From: Pseudomonadota bacterium
GTDB lineage: Bacteria; Pseudomonadota; Gammaproteobacteria; Burkholderiales; Burkholderiaceae_C
Length of the DNA stretch: 64,000 bases
NCBI GenBank assembly: GCA_021799355.1
Contig: JAJZAQ010000010.1
Coordinates: 1 to 64,000, forward strand
Reading direction: 5' to 3'
Position numbers and translations under genes: made by a program. Below are positions 53,896 to 62,103 of this stretch, piece after piece (position 1 is the first letter of the stretch; each line of letters begins with the position of its first letter). Under the pieces are notes generated by a model, which saw only the letters and a program-made list of their open reading frames with translations, did no database searches and was not told the DNA's origin.

Positions 53896-55739
53896 GCGCT
53901 GTGTTGCGGAGAGTATTCGGGCACCAGGGCGTGCAGCGCGGCCTTGATCTGCGCCGGCGAGTCGTTGCCGCAGGCGGCAATCCACGCCTGCAACGCCACC
54001 AGATCGAGCGGCTCCTGCGGCGCCAGCCGGGCCACGCGCAGCTTGGGGTGCGGGGTGGGCAGGGTGGTTTCGTCGTCGGCGAGCAGTTCCTCGAACAGCT
54101 TTTCGCCCGGACGCAGGCCGGTGAAGTGGATGGGAATGTCGTCCTCGGTCTTGTTCGACAGGCGGATCATCAGCCGGGCGAGGTCGACGATTTTCACCGG
54201 CTCGCCCATGTCGAGGACGAAAATGGTGCCGCTTTGTCCCATCAGCCCGGCCTGCAGCACGAGCTGCGCGGCCTCGGGGATGGTCATGAAGTAACGCACG
54301 ATGTCCGGGTGCGTCACCGTCACCGGGCCGCCGGCGGCGATCTGCGCGGCAAAGCGCGGCACCACGCTGCCGCTCGATCCCAGCACGTTGCCAAAACGCA
54401 CCGCGCAGCAATGCGTGTCGGGGTGCTGCGCGGCATGCGCCTGCAGGGCGAGTTCGGCCAGGCGCTTGCTCGCGCCCATCACATTCGTCGGGTTGACCGC
54501 CTTGTCGGTGGAAATGAGCACGAAGCGGTGCGCGCCGCAGGCGCTGGCGGCGCGTGCGGCGTTGAGCGTGCCCAGCACATTGGTGCGCAGCGCCTCGACG
54601 GCGTTGTCGTGCTCCATCAGCGGCACGTGCTTGTATGCCGCGGCGTGGAACACCACCGCCGGGCGATGCCGCGCGAACAGGTCGAGCAGGCGCTGCGCCT
54701 CACGCACATTGGCGGTGTAGTAGCGCACGTCGAGTTCGGGAAAGCGCGACTTGAATTCCTGCTCCAGCGCGTAGACCGCGATTTCCGAGGCGTCGATGCA
54801 CACCAGCTGGCGCACGCCGAAGCGTGCGATCTGCCGGCACAGTTCGGAGCCGATGCTGCCGCCCGCGCCCGTGACCAGCGCCACCTGCCCGGCGAGCAGT
54901 TCCGACAGCGCGCGCACGTCGAGCTGCACCGCTTCGCGGCCGAGCAGGTCGGCCAGCTCCATCTGTCGGGGCGCCGTGCCCGCCGCGCCGGTCTGCAGCC
55001 AGTCGTCGGCGCGCGGCAGGGTGAGCAGGGCCAGCCGCGCGTCGCTGGCGCGCAGCAGCAGCTCGCGCCGCTCGGCGCTGCCCGAAGCGCTGGCGATCAG
55101 CGCGTGCGCCGCGCCGAACTGCCGCGCCACCGCCGGCAGGTCGTCGATGCTGGCGACCACGCGCACCCCCTGCACGCTGCGTCCGACCTCGGCGGCAAGC
55201 GGGCTGACCAGCGCCACCACCTGCCACAGCGTGCTGCCGCGCAGCGTCTGCAGCGCGCGCGCGGCGTCGTCGAGCCGGCCCAGCACCAGCAACGGTTTGC
55301 CCTGACCGCTGCGGCGCGTGACCCGGCCTTCGGCCAGGATGCGTGCGCCCAGCCGCAGACCCAGCAACAGCGCGGCGGCAAACAAGGGGTGCAGCAAGAC
55401 GATGGAACGGGGGAAATTGGGCAGCCGCAACAGCAGCAGCACCGCCGCCAGCGCCAGCGCGGCCACCAGCATCGCCGCCACCAGGCGCTTGAACTCCGGC
55501 ACGCTGGTGTGCCGCCACGGCGTGCGGTACGCCCCCATCGCCGCCAGCGCCGCCACCCAGACCGCAGCGGCCAGCGGGGTGCTGATCCACAGAATCTGCC
55601 CGAGGTTCAGCGGCGGGTTGTTGCGCAGCAGGCTGAAACGGAAGGCGAACGCCAGCAGCCAGGCCACGGCGACGACGGCGAAGTCCGCCGCAGCCGGTCT
55701 GGCGGCGTTGCGCCACGCCGCGCGGGGCCAGAGCGTCAT
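53892..55739 (-). CDS. Membrane nucleotide-sugar 4,6-dehydratase (WbpM/PglF-like)
   Basis: The 615-residue protein has four N-terminal membrane segments (about 20-135) and a cytoplasmic SDR domain with TGAGGSIG at 290-297. The active-site region STDKAVNPTNVMGASK has Met in place of the usual SDR Tyr, as in WbpM and PglF. Such enzymes convert UDP-GlcNAc to UDP-2-acetamido-4-keto-2,4,6-trideoxy-glucose, the first step toward diNAc-bacillosamine and legionaminic acid. It overlaps the aminotransferase gene by 4 bp. Confidence 0.92.
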   Translation of the reverse strand: MTLWPRAAWRNAARPAAADFAVVAVAWLLAFAFRFSLLRNNPPLNLGQILWISTPLAAAVWVAALAAMGAYRTPWRHTSVPEFKRLVAAMLVAALALAAVLLLLRLPNFPRSIVLLHPLFAAALLLGLRLGARILAEGRVTRRSGQGKPLLVLGRLDDAARALQTLRGSTLWQVVALVSPLAAEVGRSVQGVRVVASIDDLPAVARQFGAAHALIASASGSAERRELLLRASDARLALLTLPRADDWLQTGAAGTAPRQMELADLLGREAVQLDVRALSELLAGQVALVTGAGGSIGSELCRQIARFGVRQLVCIDASEIAVYALEQEFKSRFPELDVRYYTANVREAQRLLDLFARHRPAVVFHAAAYKHVPLMEHDNAVEALRTNVLGTLNAARAASACGAHRFVLISTDKAVNPTNVMGASKRLAELALQAHAAQHPDTHCCAVRFGNVLGSSGSVVPRFAAQIAAGGPVTVTHPDIVRYFMTIPEAAQLVLQAGLMGQSGTIFVLDMGEPVKIVDLARLMIRLSNKTEDDIPIHFTGLRPGEKLFEELLADDETTLPTPHPKLRVARLAPQEPLDLVALQAWIAACGNDSPAQIKAALHALVPEYSPQHSA

Positions 55740-57235
55740 GCCGCGCTCCGCAGCGGCAGTGCCAAGCCGCGGACGACCAGCTCGCACACCCGTTGACGCT
55801 GCGCCACGCCCAGATTCGACCCCGACGGCAGGCAGATGCCGCCCTCGAACAGCGCGCGGCTGACGTCCTGCCCCGCAGCGTGCGGGAAATAGCGGCTGCC
55901 GGCGTACAGCGGCTGCAGGTGCATCGGCTTCCACACCGGGCGGGCCTCGACGTTGTGGCGTTCGAGGAAATCGAGCAGCGCGTCGCGCCGCTGCTGCGCG
56001 TCGTCGCCTTCGAGCACGAAGGCCGACAGCCAGCGCGTGGACTGGTGGCCCGCAGGCTCGGCCATCCAGCGCAGGCCGGCAACGCCGGCCAGCGCCTCGC
56101 GGTAGTGCGCAAACACCTCCCGCCGCGCCTGCACCCGCTGCTGCAGCACGCGCAGCTGGCCGCGGCCGATTCCCGCCAGCACGTTCGACAGCCGATAGTT
56201 GTAACCGTCCTCGATGTGCTCGTAGTGCCGCGCCGGCTCGCGCGCCTGGGTGGACAGCTTGCGCGCGTGGGCGATGAGGTCGGCGTCGCGGCCGACGAGC
56301 ATGCCGCCGCCCGACGTGGTGATGATTTTGTTGCCGTTGAACGAAAACACCGCCAGCCGGCCGAAGCTGCCGCTGGGCCGCCCGTGGTAGAACGCGCCGA
56401 GCGACTCGGCGGCGTCTTCGAGCATGGGCACACCGAACTCGTCGAGCAGCGGGACGATGGCGTCCATCTCGGCGCTCTGGCCGTACAGGTTCACTACTAC
56501 CGCGGCCTTCGGTGTGATGCCCTCGCCGCGCAGGGTGTGCAGCGCGCGCTTGAGCGCCTGCGGCGACAGGTTCCAGCCCTGCGGCTCGGAATCGACGAAC
56601 ACCGGGGTGGCGCCGAGTTGTTTGATCGGATTGGCGCTGGCGACGAACGTCAGGCTGGAGCACAGCACCACGTCACCCGGGCCGACGCCCAGCAGCCGCA
56701 GCCCGAGGTGCAGTGCCGCCGTGCCCGAGCTGGTCGCCGCGGCGTGCGGCACGCCCACCAGCGCGGCGACTTCGCGTTCGAAGGCATCGACGTGCGGCCC
56801 GAGCGGGGCGATCCAGTTGCTGCTGAACGCCTCCTGCACCAGCGCGGCTTCGTCCTCGCCCAGATGCGGCGACGACAGCCAGACGCGCTGCGTGAGTTCG
56901 CGGCGGGTGACGAGATCGACGGCGCGCCCGGCGGCATCGACCACCGGGACGTGGTCGATGCGCTGCGCGTCCATCAGCGCAACGACGTCACGCTGGCTGG
57001 CGTGCAGCCCGACGGTGTGCGGCGCGTGCGCCGGCAGCGCCGACAGCGGCGCATCGCCCGGCAGGCCGGCGAGCGTGGCGCGGCGCAGGTCGCCGTCGGT
57101 CACGGTGCGCAGCAGCACGCCGTCGGCGTCGGTGACGAGCAAAATGCCCTGCGCCGTCGCGTCCAGCCGGGCCAGCGCCGCGTGCAGCGTGGTCGTGGGG
57201 GCGACGCACAGCGCGTCGAAAGTCGCTGAATTCAT
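55736..57235 (-). CDS. Sugar aminotransferase with N-terminal CBS pair
   Basis: The 499-residue protein is a fusion. Residues about 1-115 form a CBS pair (ILLVTDADGVLLRTVTDGDLRRA and MDAQRIDHVPVVDAAGR), and residues 120-495 are a DegT/DnrJ/EryC1 aminotransferase with the PLP Lys303 in FNGNKIITTSGGGM and LYGQSAEMDAI before it. It should transfer an amino group to the 4-keto sugar made by the dehydratase. The CBS part is normally seen on the nucleotidyltransferase PtmE in such clusters. Both junctions overlap neighbouring genes by 4 bp. Confidence 0.9.
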   Translation of the reverse strand: MNSATFDALCVAPTTTLHAALARLDATAQGILLVTDADGVLLRTVTDGDLRRATLAGLPGDAPLSALPAHAPHTVGLHASQRDVVALMDAQRIDHVPVVDAAGRAVDLVTRRELTQRVWLSSPHLGEDEAALVQEAFSSNWIAPLGPHVDAFEREVAALVGVPHAAATSSGTAALHLGLRLLGVGPGDVVLCSSLTFVASANPIKQLGATPVFVDSEPQGWNLSPQALKRALHTLRGEGITPKAAVVVNLYGQSAEMDAIVPLLDEFGVPMLEDAAESLGAFYHGRPSGSFGRLAVFSFNGNKIITTSGGGMLVGRDADLIAHARKLSTQAREPARHYEHIEDGYNYRLSNVLAGIGRGQLRVLQQRVQARREVFAHYREALAGVAGLRWMAEPAGHQSTRWLSAFVLEGDDAQQRRDALLDFLERHNVEARPVWKPMHLQPLYAGSRYFPHAAGQDVSRALFEGGICLPSGSNLGVAQRQRVCELVVRGLALPLRSAA

Positions 57236-57891
57236 GCACTTGCTCCTTGCAGCGGGCGGGCGGGAACCCCGGCCCAGGCGGCGCCGTCGGGCAGGTCGGC
57301 CAGCAGCACGGCGCCGGCGCCCAGCGTGGCGTGCGCGCCCACGCGCAGGTTGCGCAGCACCGTGCTGCCGGCGCCGACGAGCGCGGCGTCGCCGACGCGT
57401 ACCGCACCGCCCAGACGCGCTCCCGGCGCGATGTGCGCCCAGGCGCCGACGCGGCAGTCGTGATCGACCACCGCGCCGTGGTTGACGATGACCCCGGCGC
57501 CGAGCTCGGCCAGCGGCGCGACCACGCTTTGCGCGGTGACCAGGCAGCCCGCGCCGATGCGCGCCGTGGCGGCCACACTGGCGTGCGGGTGGATGATGCT
57601 CGCCAGTTGCGCCCCGGGCCACTGCGCCAGCAGGCGGTCGGCCTCGCTGCGGCGCAGCGCGTTGTTGCCGATGGCCACGTGCACGGCCAGCGGCGCCGGC
57701 AATTCCGCCACAGCCTGCAGCGACAGCACCGGCACGCCGGGCAGCAGTTCGCCGCCCCAGGTGGCCGGGTCGCGGTCGCTGGCGACGACGCGGGTAAACG
57801 CCCCGCTGGCCAGCGCGGCGTCGGCGGCGACGCGGCCGTGACCGCCGGCGCCGAACACGATGAGTACGGAAGCAGGAGAATGGCCGGGCAT
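57232..57891 (-). CDS. neuD: NeuD/PglD-type sugar O/N-acetyltransferase
   Basis: The 219-residue protein has an N-terminal Rossmann-like part (LIVFGAGGHGRVAADAALASG) and a C-terminal left-handed beta helix with hexapeptide repeats (ATARIGAGCLVTAQSVVAPLAELGAGVIVNHGAVVDHDC). In PglD the enzyme acetylates the 4-amino group of UDP-4-amino-4,6-dideoxy-GlcNAc; NeuD acetylates sialic acid. The order here fits the PglD role. The catalytic His is in VVDHDC. ATG 57891 gives the family start. Confidence 0.9.
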   Translation of the reverse strand: MPGHSPASVLIVFGAGGHGRVAADAALASGAFTRVVASDRDPATWGGELLPGVPVLSLQAVAELPAPLAVHVAIGNNALRRSEADRLLAQWPGAQLASIIHPHASVAATARIGAGCLVTAQSVVAPLAELGAGVIVNHGAVVDHDCRVGAWAHIAPGARLGGAVRVGDAALVGAGSTVLRNLRVGAHATLGAGAVLLADLPDGAAWAGVPARPLQGASA

Positions 57892-57898
57892 GCGGGGA

Positions 57899-59071
57899 TC
57901 AGTATCGGTTGACTTTGTGCAGCAGGCTGGCCGGCAGCGGCAGCGTGGCCAGCAGATCGACGATGCGGGCGGCGCTGTGGCCGTCGCCATATACATTGTG
58001 CGGCGGCCACGGCCCATGCGCGAGCGCCTGCCGCAGCGCGGCGGCGATGGCGCCGGCCTGCGGCGCGACGTCGAGGGTGTTGGCGTTGCGCTCGCGCAGA
58101 TGCTGCCGGCTGCCAACGTTGACCACCGGGGTGCCGTAGCTTGCCGCCTCGATGATGCCAGAAGACGAATTGCCCGCCAGCACCGCGGCGTGGCGCAGCG
58201 CGGCCAGATACGCCGGGCGCGGCAGGTGGGTGATGCGGTAGAACCCAGGCCAGGTCTGCGCCTGCAAAACGGCTTCGATCGCCGCCGAGCCGGCATCGGC
58301 GTTGGGCGCGAGCCAGAACACGTCCAGGCGGCTGCCGGCGCCGGCGTCACGCAGCGCATCGATCAGCGCCTGCGTCTGCGCTGCGGCGTCGCCGGCTTCT
58401 TGCACCACGGGGTGGAACACCACCAGGGCGTAGGGGCGCGGCGGGCGCAGGGCGTCGCCGACGGCTGGCGTTGCGCCGGCGTGCAGCGCGCGCAGCGCGG
58501 CGTCGCGCGGCACCTGCAGCGCCTGCTGCACGTCGTCCAGCCCCGGCGCGCCGGTGACGAACACGCGCTGCGGCTGCTCGCCCAGCGCGATCAGCCGTTC
58601 GCGCGACTGTTCGGTGGCGCAAAAATGCAGCGCCGCCAGCTTGCTGATGGCGTGGCGCACCGGCTCGTCGACCGTGCCCGAGCGTTCGCCGCCGTGCAGA
58701 TGGATGCTGGGCACGCCCAGGTGCAGCGCGGCGATCGCGCCGGCGAGCATTTCCCCGCGGTCGCCCAGCAGCAGCAGGGCGTCGGGCCGTTCGGCTTGCA
58801 GCACCGGCACCAGAGCGGACAGCGTCTGGCTGATGGCGCGCGCCATGCCCGCGCCGTCTCGCGCGCCGACGTCGCTGGCGATGCGCGCGGCGATGCGCAG
58901 CCCGCTGGCTTCGATCTCGCGCACGGTGTGGCCGAAGGCGTCGAGCAGGTGCATGCCGGTGACGGCCACGGCGACGTCCAGCACGGGATGCGCCGCGGCC
59001 AGGCACAGGGTGTGGCGCATCAGGCCGAAATCGGCGCGGGTGCCGGAGAGGTAGAGCAGGCGGCGGGGCAT
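57899..59071 (-). CDS. neuC: UDP-sugar 2-epimerase, hydrolysing (NeuC/LegG-like)
   Basis: The 390-residue enzyme releases UDP while epimerising C2. Key features: SGTRADFGLM near residue 10, LLLGDRGEMLAGAIAALHLGVPSIHLHGGERSGTVDEPVRHAIS, and NSSSGIIEAASYGTPVVNVGSRQ. In the legionaminic route LegG turns UDP-diNAc-bacillosamine into 2,4-diacetamido-2,4,6-trideoxy-mannose. ATG 59071 is chosen; it is 7 bp from neuD. Confidence 0.93.
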   Translation of the reverse strand: MPRRLLYLSGTRADFGLMRHTLCLAAAHPVLDVAVAVTGMHLLDAFGHTVREIEASGLRIAARIASDVGARDGAGMARAISQTLSALVPVLQAERPDALLLLGDRGEMLAGAIAALHLGVPSIHLHGGERSGTVDEPVRHAISKLAALHFCATEQSRERLIALGEQPQRVFVTGAPGLDDVQQALQVPRDAALRALHAGATPAVGDALRPPRPYALVVFHPVVQEAGDAAAQTQALIDALRDAGAGSRLDVFWLAPNADAGSAAIEAVLQAQTWPGFYRITHLPRPAYLAALRHAAVLAGNSSSGIIEAASYGTPVVNVGSRQHLRERNANTLDVAPQAGAIAAALRQALAHGPWPPHNVYGDGHSAARIVDLLATLPLPASLLHKVNRY

Positions 59072-59087
59072 GGCAGCGAGGCGGTGC

Positions 59088-60125
59088 TCAGCGCAGATCG
59101 TCCCATTGCAGCGCACGCAGCGCCGCGGTGTCGGCGCGCAGGGTGCGACCGACGACGGCGTCGAGGTCGGCGGCGGCGATGCCGTTTTGCGGCCGGCGCA
59201 GCAGCAGGTGTTCGCGCCGCAGCACGGTGCCGGCGGGCAGGTCGTGCGCCAGCACCACGCTGCGGCGGGCGACGGTGCGCACGTCCAGTTCGTTGGTGCG
59301 CGGCGCCTTGACGCCGTCGCCCAGCATGTCCTGCAGCCGGCGCAGGTCGCGCGCCAGCGCGGCGAATTCCGCCGGCTCGCTCGACGCCCGGTGGTCGGGG
59401 CCGGGTAGGGTGCGGTCCAGGGTGAGGTGTTTTTCGATCACCCGTGCGCCCAGCGCCGCCGCGGCGAGCGCGGCGACGTTGCCCAGGCTGTGGTCGGAAT
59501 ACCCCACAGGCAGGCCGGTGGCGTGCTGCAGCGTGACGATGGCGCGCAGGTTCAGCGCGGCATCGGGGGCAGGGTAGGCCGAGGTGCAATGCAGCAGGGT
59601 CAACGCCTGCCGTTGCGGCGGCACGCCGCGCTGCGCCCAGGCCGCGCGCACCCAGCCGACGGCCTGCTGCACTTCGTCGAGCGTGGCCATGCCGGTGGAC
59701 AGCAGCAGCGGCAGGCCGGTGGCGGTGGCTTTTTCCAGCAGCGGACGGTTGACCAGCTCGCCCGAGGACAGCTTGAGCCGCTTCACCCCCAGACCGACGA
59801 GCAGATCGACGGCCTCTTCGGAAAACGGCGTGGAGAGAAATTCGATGCCGCGCTGCGCGCAGTGCGCCGCGATGCGCTGGTGCTGCGCGGCGTCGAGTTC
59901 GAGCCGGCGCAGCATGGCGAACTGGTCCGTCTCGCCGGTGGCGCCCTGCTGGTACGCCGCAGTGGCGGCTCCGGGCAACGCCAGGTCTTCGGCGCGGAAG
60001 GTCTGGAACTTCACCGCGTCGGCGCCGGCGGCGTGCGCGGCGTCGACCAGGCGCAGCGCCATGTCCAGGCTGCCGTTGTGGTTCACCCCGGCTTCGGCGA
60101 TGAGGGTGATGCGATCGTCGGTCAT
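59088..60125 (-). CDS. neuB: N-acetylneuraminate/legionaminate synthase
   Basis: The 345-residue protein condenses an N-acylated mannose-type sugar with phosphoenolpyruvate. It has the NeuB barrel (LIAEAGVNHNGSLDMALRLVDAAHAAGADAVKFQTF, FLSTPFSEEAVDLL, SSGELVNRPLLEKAT, VGYSDHSLG, EKHLTLDRTLPGPDHRASSEP) and a C-terminal SAF antifreeze-like domain (about 285-345). Length is normal. Its start overlaps neuA at TGATG. Confidence 0.95.
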   Translation of the reverse strand: MTDDRITLIAEAGVNHNGSLDMALRLVDAAHAAGADAVKFQTFRAEDLALPGAATAAYQQGATGETDQFAMLRRLELDAAQHQRIAAHCAQRGIEFLSTPFSEEAVDLLVGLGVKRLKLSSGELVNRPLLEKATATGLPLLLSTGMATLDEVQQAVGWVRAAWAQRGVPPQRQALTLLHCTSAYPAPDAALNLRAIVTLQHATGLPVGYSDHSLGNVAALAAAALGARVIEKHLTLDRTLPGPDHRASSEPAEFAALARDLRRLQDMLGDGVKAPRTNELDVRTVARRSVVLAHDLPAGTVLRREHLLLRRPQNGIAAADLDAVVGRTLRADTAALRALQWDDLR

Positions 60126-60841
60126 CAGGCGGTCTGTCCTTCTGTGGGTTGGCGCGCAGCCCACCACTGCGCCAGGGCGAAATCGTCTGCGGTGTCGATG
60201 TCCACCGAGCGCGACGCCGGCATGGGGTGCGCGGCCACACGCACGCTCCACAACCCGTGTTGCGCGGCATGCGCCAGCGCCTGGCGTCGCCAGACGTAGA
60301 TCGAGCCGTTGAGCGCCCAGACGGGTGGCGCGCTCTGCCGGCGGCTGAGGCCGCCGCCCTTGCTGAGGCAGACGCTGCCGTCGGCCGCAGGTTCGACCAG
60401 GTTGAAATACGGGTTGAAGCCGCTGTCGAACACGGTGAGCACCAGCCCGGGCGCGTCGGCTGCGGCCCAGCGCTGCAGGCAGCCGTCGAGGTCGGCGGCG
60501 GTGCGCAGCGGCGAAGTGGGCTGCAGATCGACGATGCAGTCGATCACCCGGCCCTGGGCTTCGAGGTGGGCGACGAGGTGTTCGATCACCGGTAGTTTCG
60601 GGCTGTCGTCGGCTGCCAGTTCCGCCGGGCGCAGGTAAGGCACCTGCGCGCCGGCGTCGCGCGCCACGCGGGCGATGTCGGGGTCGTCGGTGGAGACGAA
60701 CACGCCGCCGTCGATCGCCGGGTGCGCGCGGGCAAAGGCGATGCTGTGCGCAATCAGCGGCGTGCCGAGAAACGGCAGCAGGTTTTTGCGCGGCAGCCCT
60801 TTGCTGCCGCCGCGCGCGCAGATGGTGGCGATGGTGGTCAT
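60125..60841 (-). CDS. neuA: CMP-sialic/legionaminic acid synthetase
   Basis: The 238-residue cytidylyltransferase has the N-terminal loop ATICARGGSKGLPRKNLLPFLG that binds CTP, FVSTDDPDIARVARDAGA and the metal-binding region SVDIDTADDFALAQ. It activates the product of NeuB as a CMP sugar for transfer. Its stop overlaps neuB, and it shares four bases with the upstream GT-like gene. Confidence 0.95.
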   Translation of the reverse strand: MTTIATICARGGSKGLPRKNLLPFLGTPLIAHSIAFARAHPAIDGGVFVSTDDPDIARVARDAGAQVPYLRPAELAADDSPKLPVIEHLVAHLEAQGRVIDCIVDLQPTSPLRTAADLDGCLQRWAAADAPGLVLTVFDSGFNPYFNLVEPAADGSVCLSKGGGLSRRQSAPPVWALNGSIYVWRRQALAHAAQHGLWSVRVAAHPMPASRSVDIDTADDFALAQWWAARQPTEGQTA

Positions 60842-62103
60842 GGTGTGGTGTCCTCCGCTTGCGCGGCGAGCAGGGCGAGCGCCTGCGCCGCGACCCGCTG
60901 CGCCGCGTCGCCCGCCGGCGCCGCTGCGGCATCCCGCCGCGGCTGCGCCAGCAGCCCCGTCAGCGTCGGCTCCAGCGCGGACAGGTGGCAGGCGGCGTCG
61001 GCCACGCCCAGCGCGCGGTACGGCATGGCGGCAGCCGCGATGGAATCGAGCAGCTGCAGCACCCGCGCGCCGGCCAGATGCGCTTCGAGTCCGACGGTGG
61101 ACGTGCCAGTGATCACCACGTCCACGGCGTGCAGCAGCGGGTGCAGCGGTTCGGTGGATGGCGCGGCGATGACCTGGGTCGAGGCCGGCAGCGCGGGCAT
61201 GGGCTGGGACGGATGGGGCCGCACCAGCAGCCGCCAGTCGGCATGGCGCTGCACGCAGGCGATGGTGTGCTGCAGGATGCGTTGCGGCAGCGCCGGGTCG
61301 CCGTGCACGCCGGGGGACGCCGGGTGTTCGCGGGGTTCGGGTTGCAGCGCCAGCAGTAGCAGATGCTGCGGCGGCGCGGCCAGCGCGGCGCGCAGCCGCC
61401 GTCCGGCAGCGGCGACGTCGGCGCTGTGCAGCGCGTCGAACGCCGGGTTGCCGGTGACGGCGATGGCTGCCGCCGGCCAGCCGGCGCGGATCAGGTTGTC
61501 GCGCACCGCGTCCGACAGCACGCACACCCGGCTGGGGTGACGCCGGCGCGCGGCAAAGGCATCGCCCGGCAGGGCAAACAGGTCGAGTAGCGCCAGCGTG
61601 GGGATGCCGGCCTCGGCGGCGGCGTCGAGCGCGGCCTGCTCGCTGCGCGGCGAGTTGGTCGCCAGCACCAGATCGGGACGCAGCCGGTCGAGCACGCGGC
61701 GGAAAAAGTGCAGCGGGTAAAAGCCCTGCCGCCCTTTGTCGGCGAGCAGCGCGGCGGCGGCGTCGCCCCCGAGCTGCTGCTGCAAATCCCAGGCGTTGAC
61801 GCCGAGATAGGCCACGGTTTCGGCTTCGCTGACCCCGGGATGGGTGTTGCCGGGCAGCAGCGCGCGGCCCAGGCCGAGGGCGTGCTGCCGTTCGGCGGCG
61901 TCGAGAAGATTCAGCAGGTCGGCGTAGCCCAGCGGCGTTTCGCCGGCGTCGGCCGCGGCACGGCGCGCAGTGGTCAGCGCCAGCAGGGTGATGCGCACCG
62001 CCGGCTGCTGCGCACGCAACGCGCGCAGCACGGGCAGCAGCATGGCGATGTGGCCGCCGCCGTAGGCCACGGCGAGAATGTGCGGCGTGGGCGTCGGCTG
62101 CAT
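60838..62103 (-). CDS. GT-B-like glycosyltransferase of the sialic-acid type cluster
   Basis: The 421-residue protein has two Rossmann-like halves: AVAYGGGHIAMLLPVLRAL at the N terminus, DLVLATNSPRSEQAALDAA in the middle, and VVITGTSTVGLEAHLAGARVLQLL at the C terminus, where the donor pocket of GT-B enzymes lies. It could transfer the CMP-activated nonulosonic acid or another sugar. The family is uncertain; I could not place it more precisely. It overlaps neuA by 4 bp and asnB by one base. Confidence 0.65.
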   Translation of the reverse strand: MQPTPTPHILAVAYGGGHIAMLLPVLRALRAQQPAVRITLLALTTARRAAADAGETPLGYADLLNLLDAAERQHALGLGRALLPGNTHPGVSEAETVAYLGVNAWDLQQQLGGDAAAALLADKGRQGFYPLHFFRRVLDRLRPDLVLATNSPRSEQAALDAAAEAGIPTLALLDLFALPGDAFAARRRHPSRVCVLSDAVRDNLIRAGWPAAAIAVTGNPAFDALHSADVAAAGRRLRAALAAPPQHLLLLALQPEPREHPASPGVHGDPALPQRILQHTIACVQRHADWRLLVRPHPSQPMPALPASTQVIAAPSTEPLHPLLHAVDVVITGTSTVGLEAHLAGARVLQLLDSIAAAAMPYRALGVADAACHLSALEPTLTGLLAQPRRDAAAAPAGDAAQRVAAQALALLAAQAEDTTP

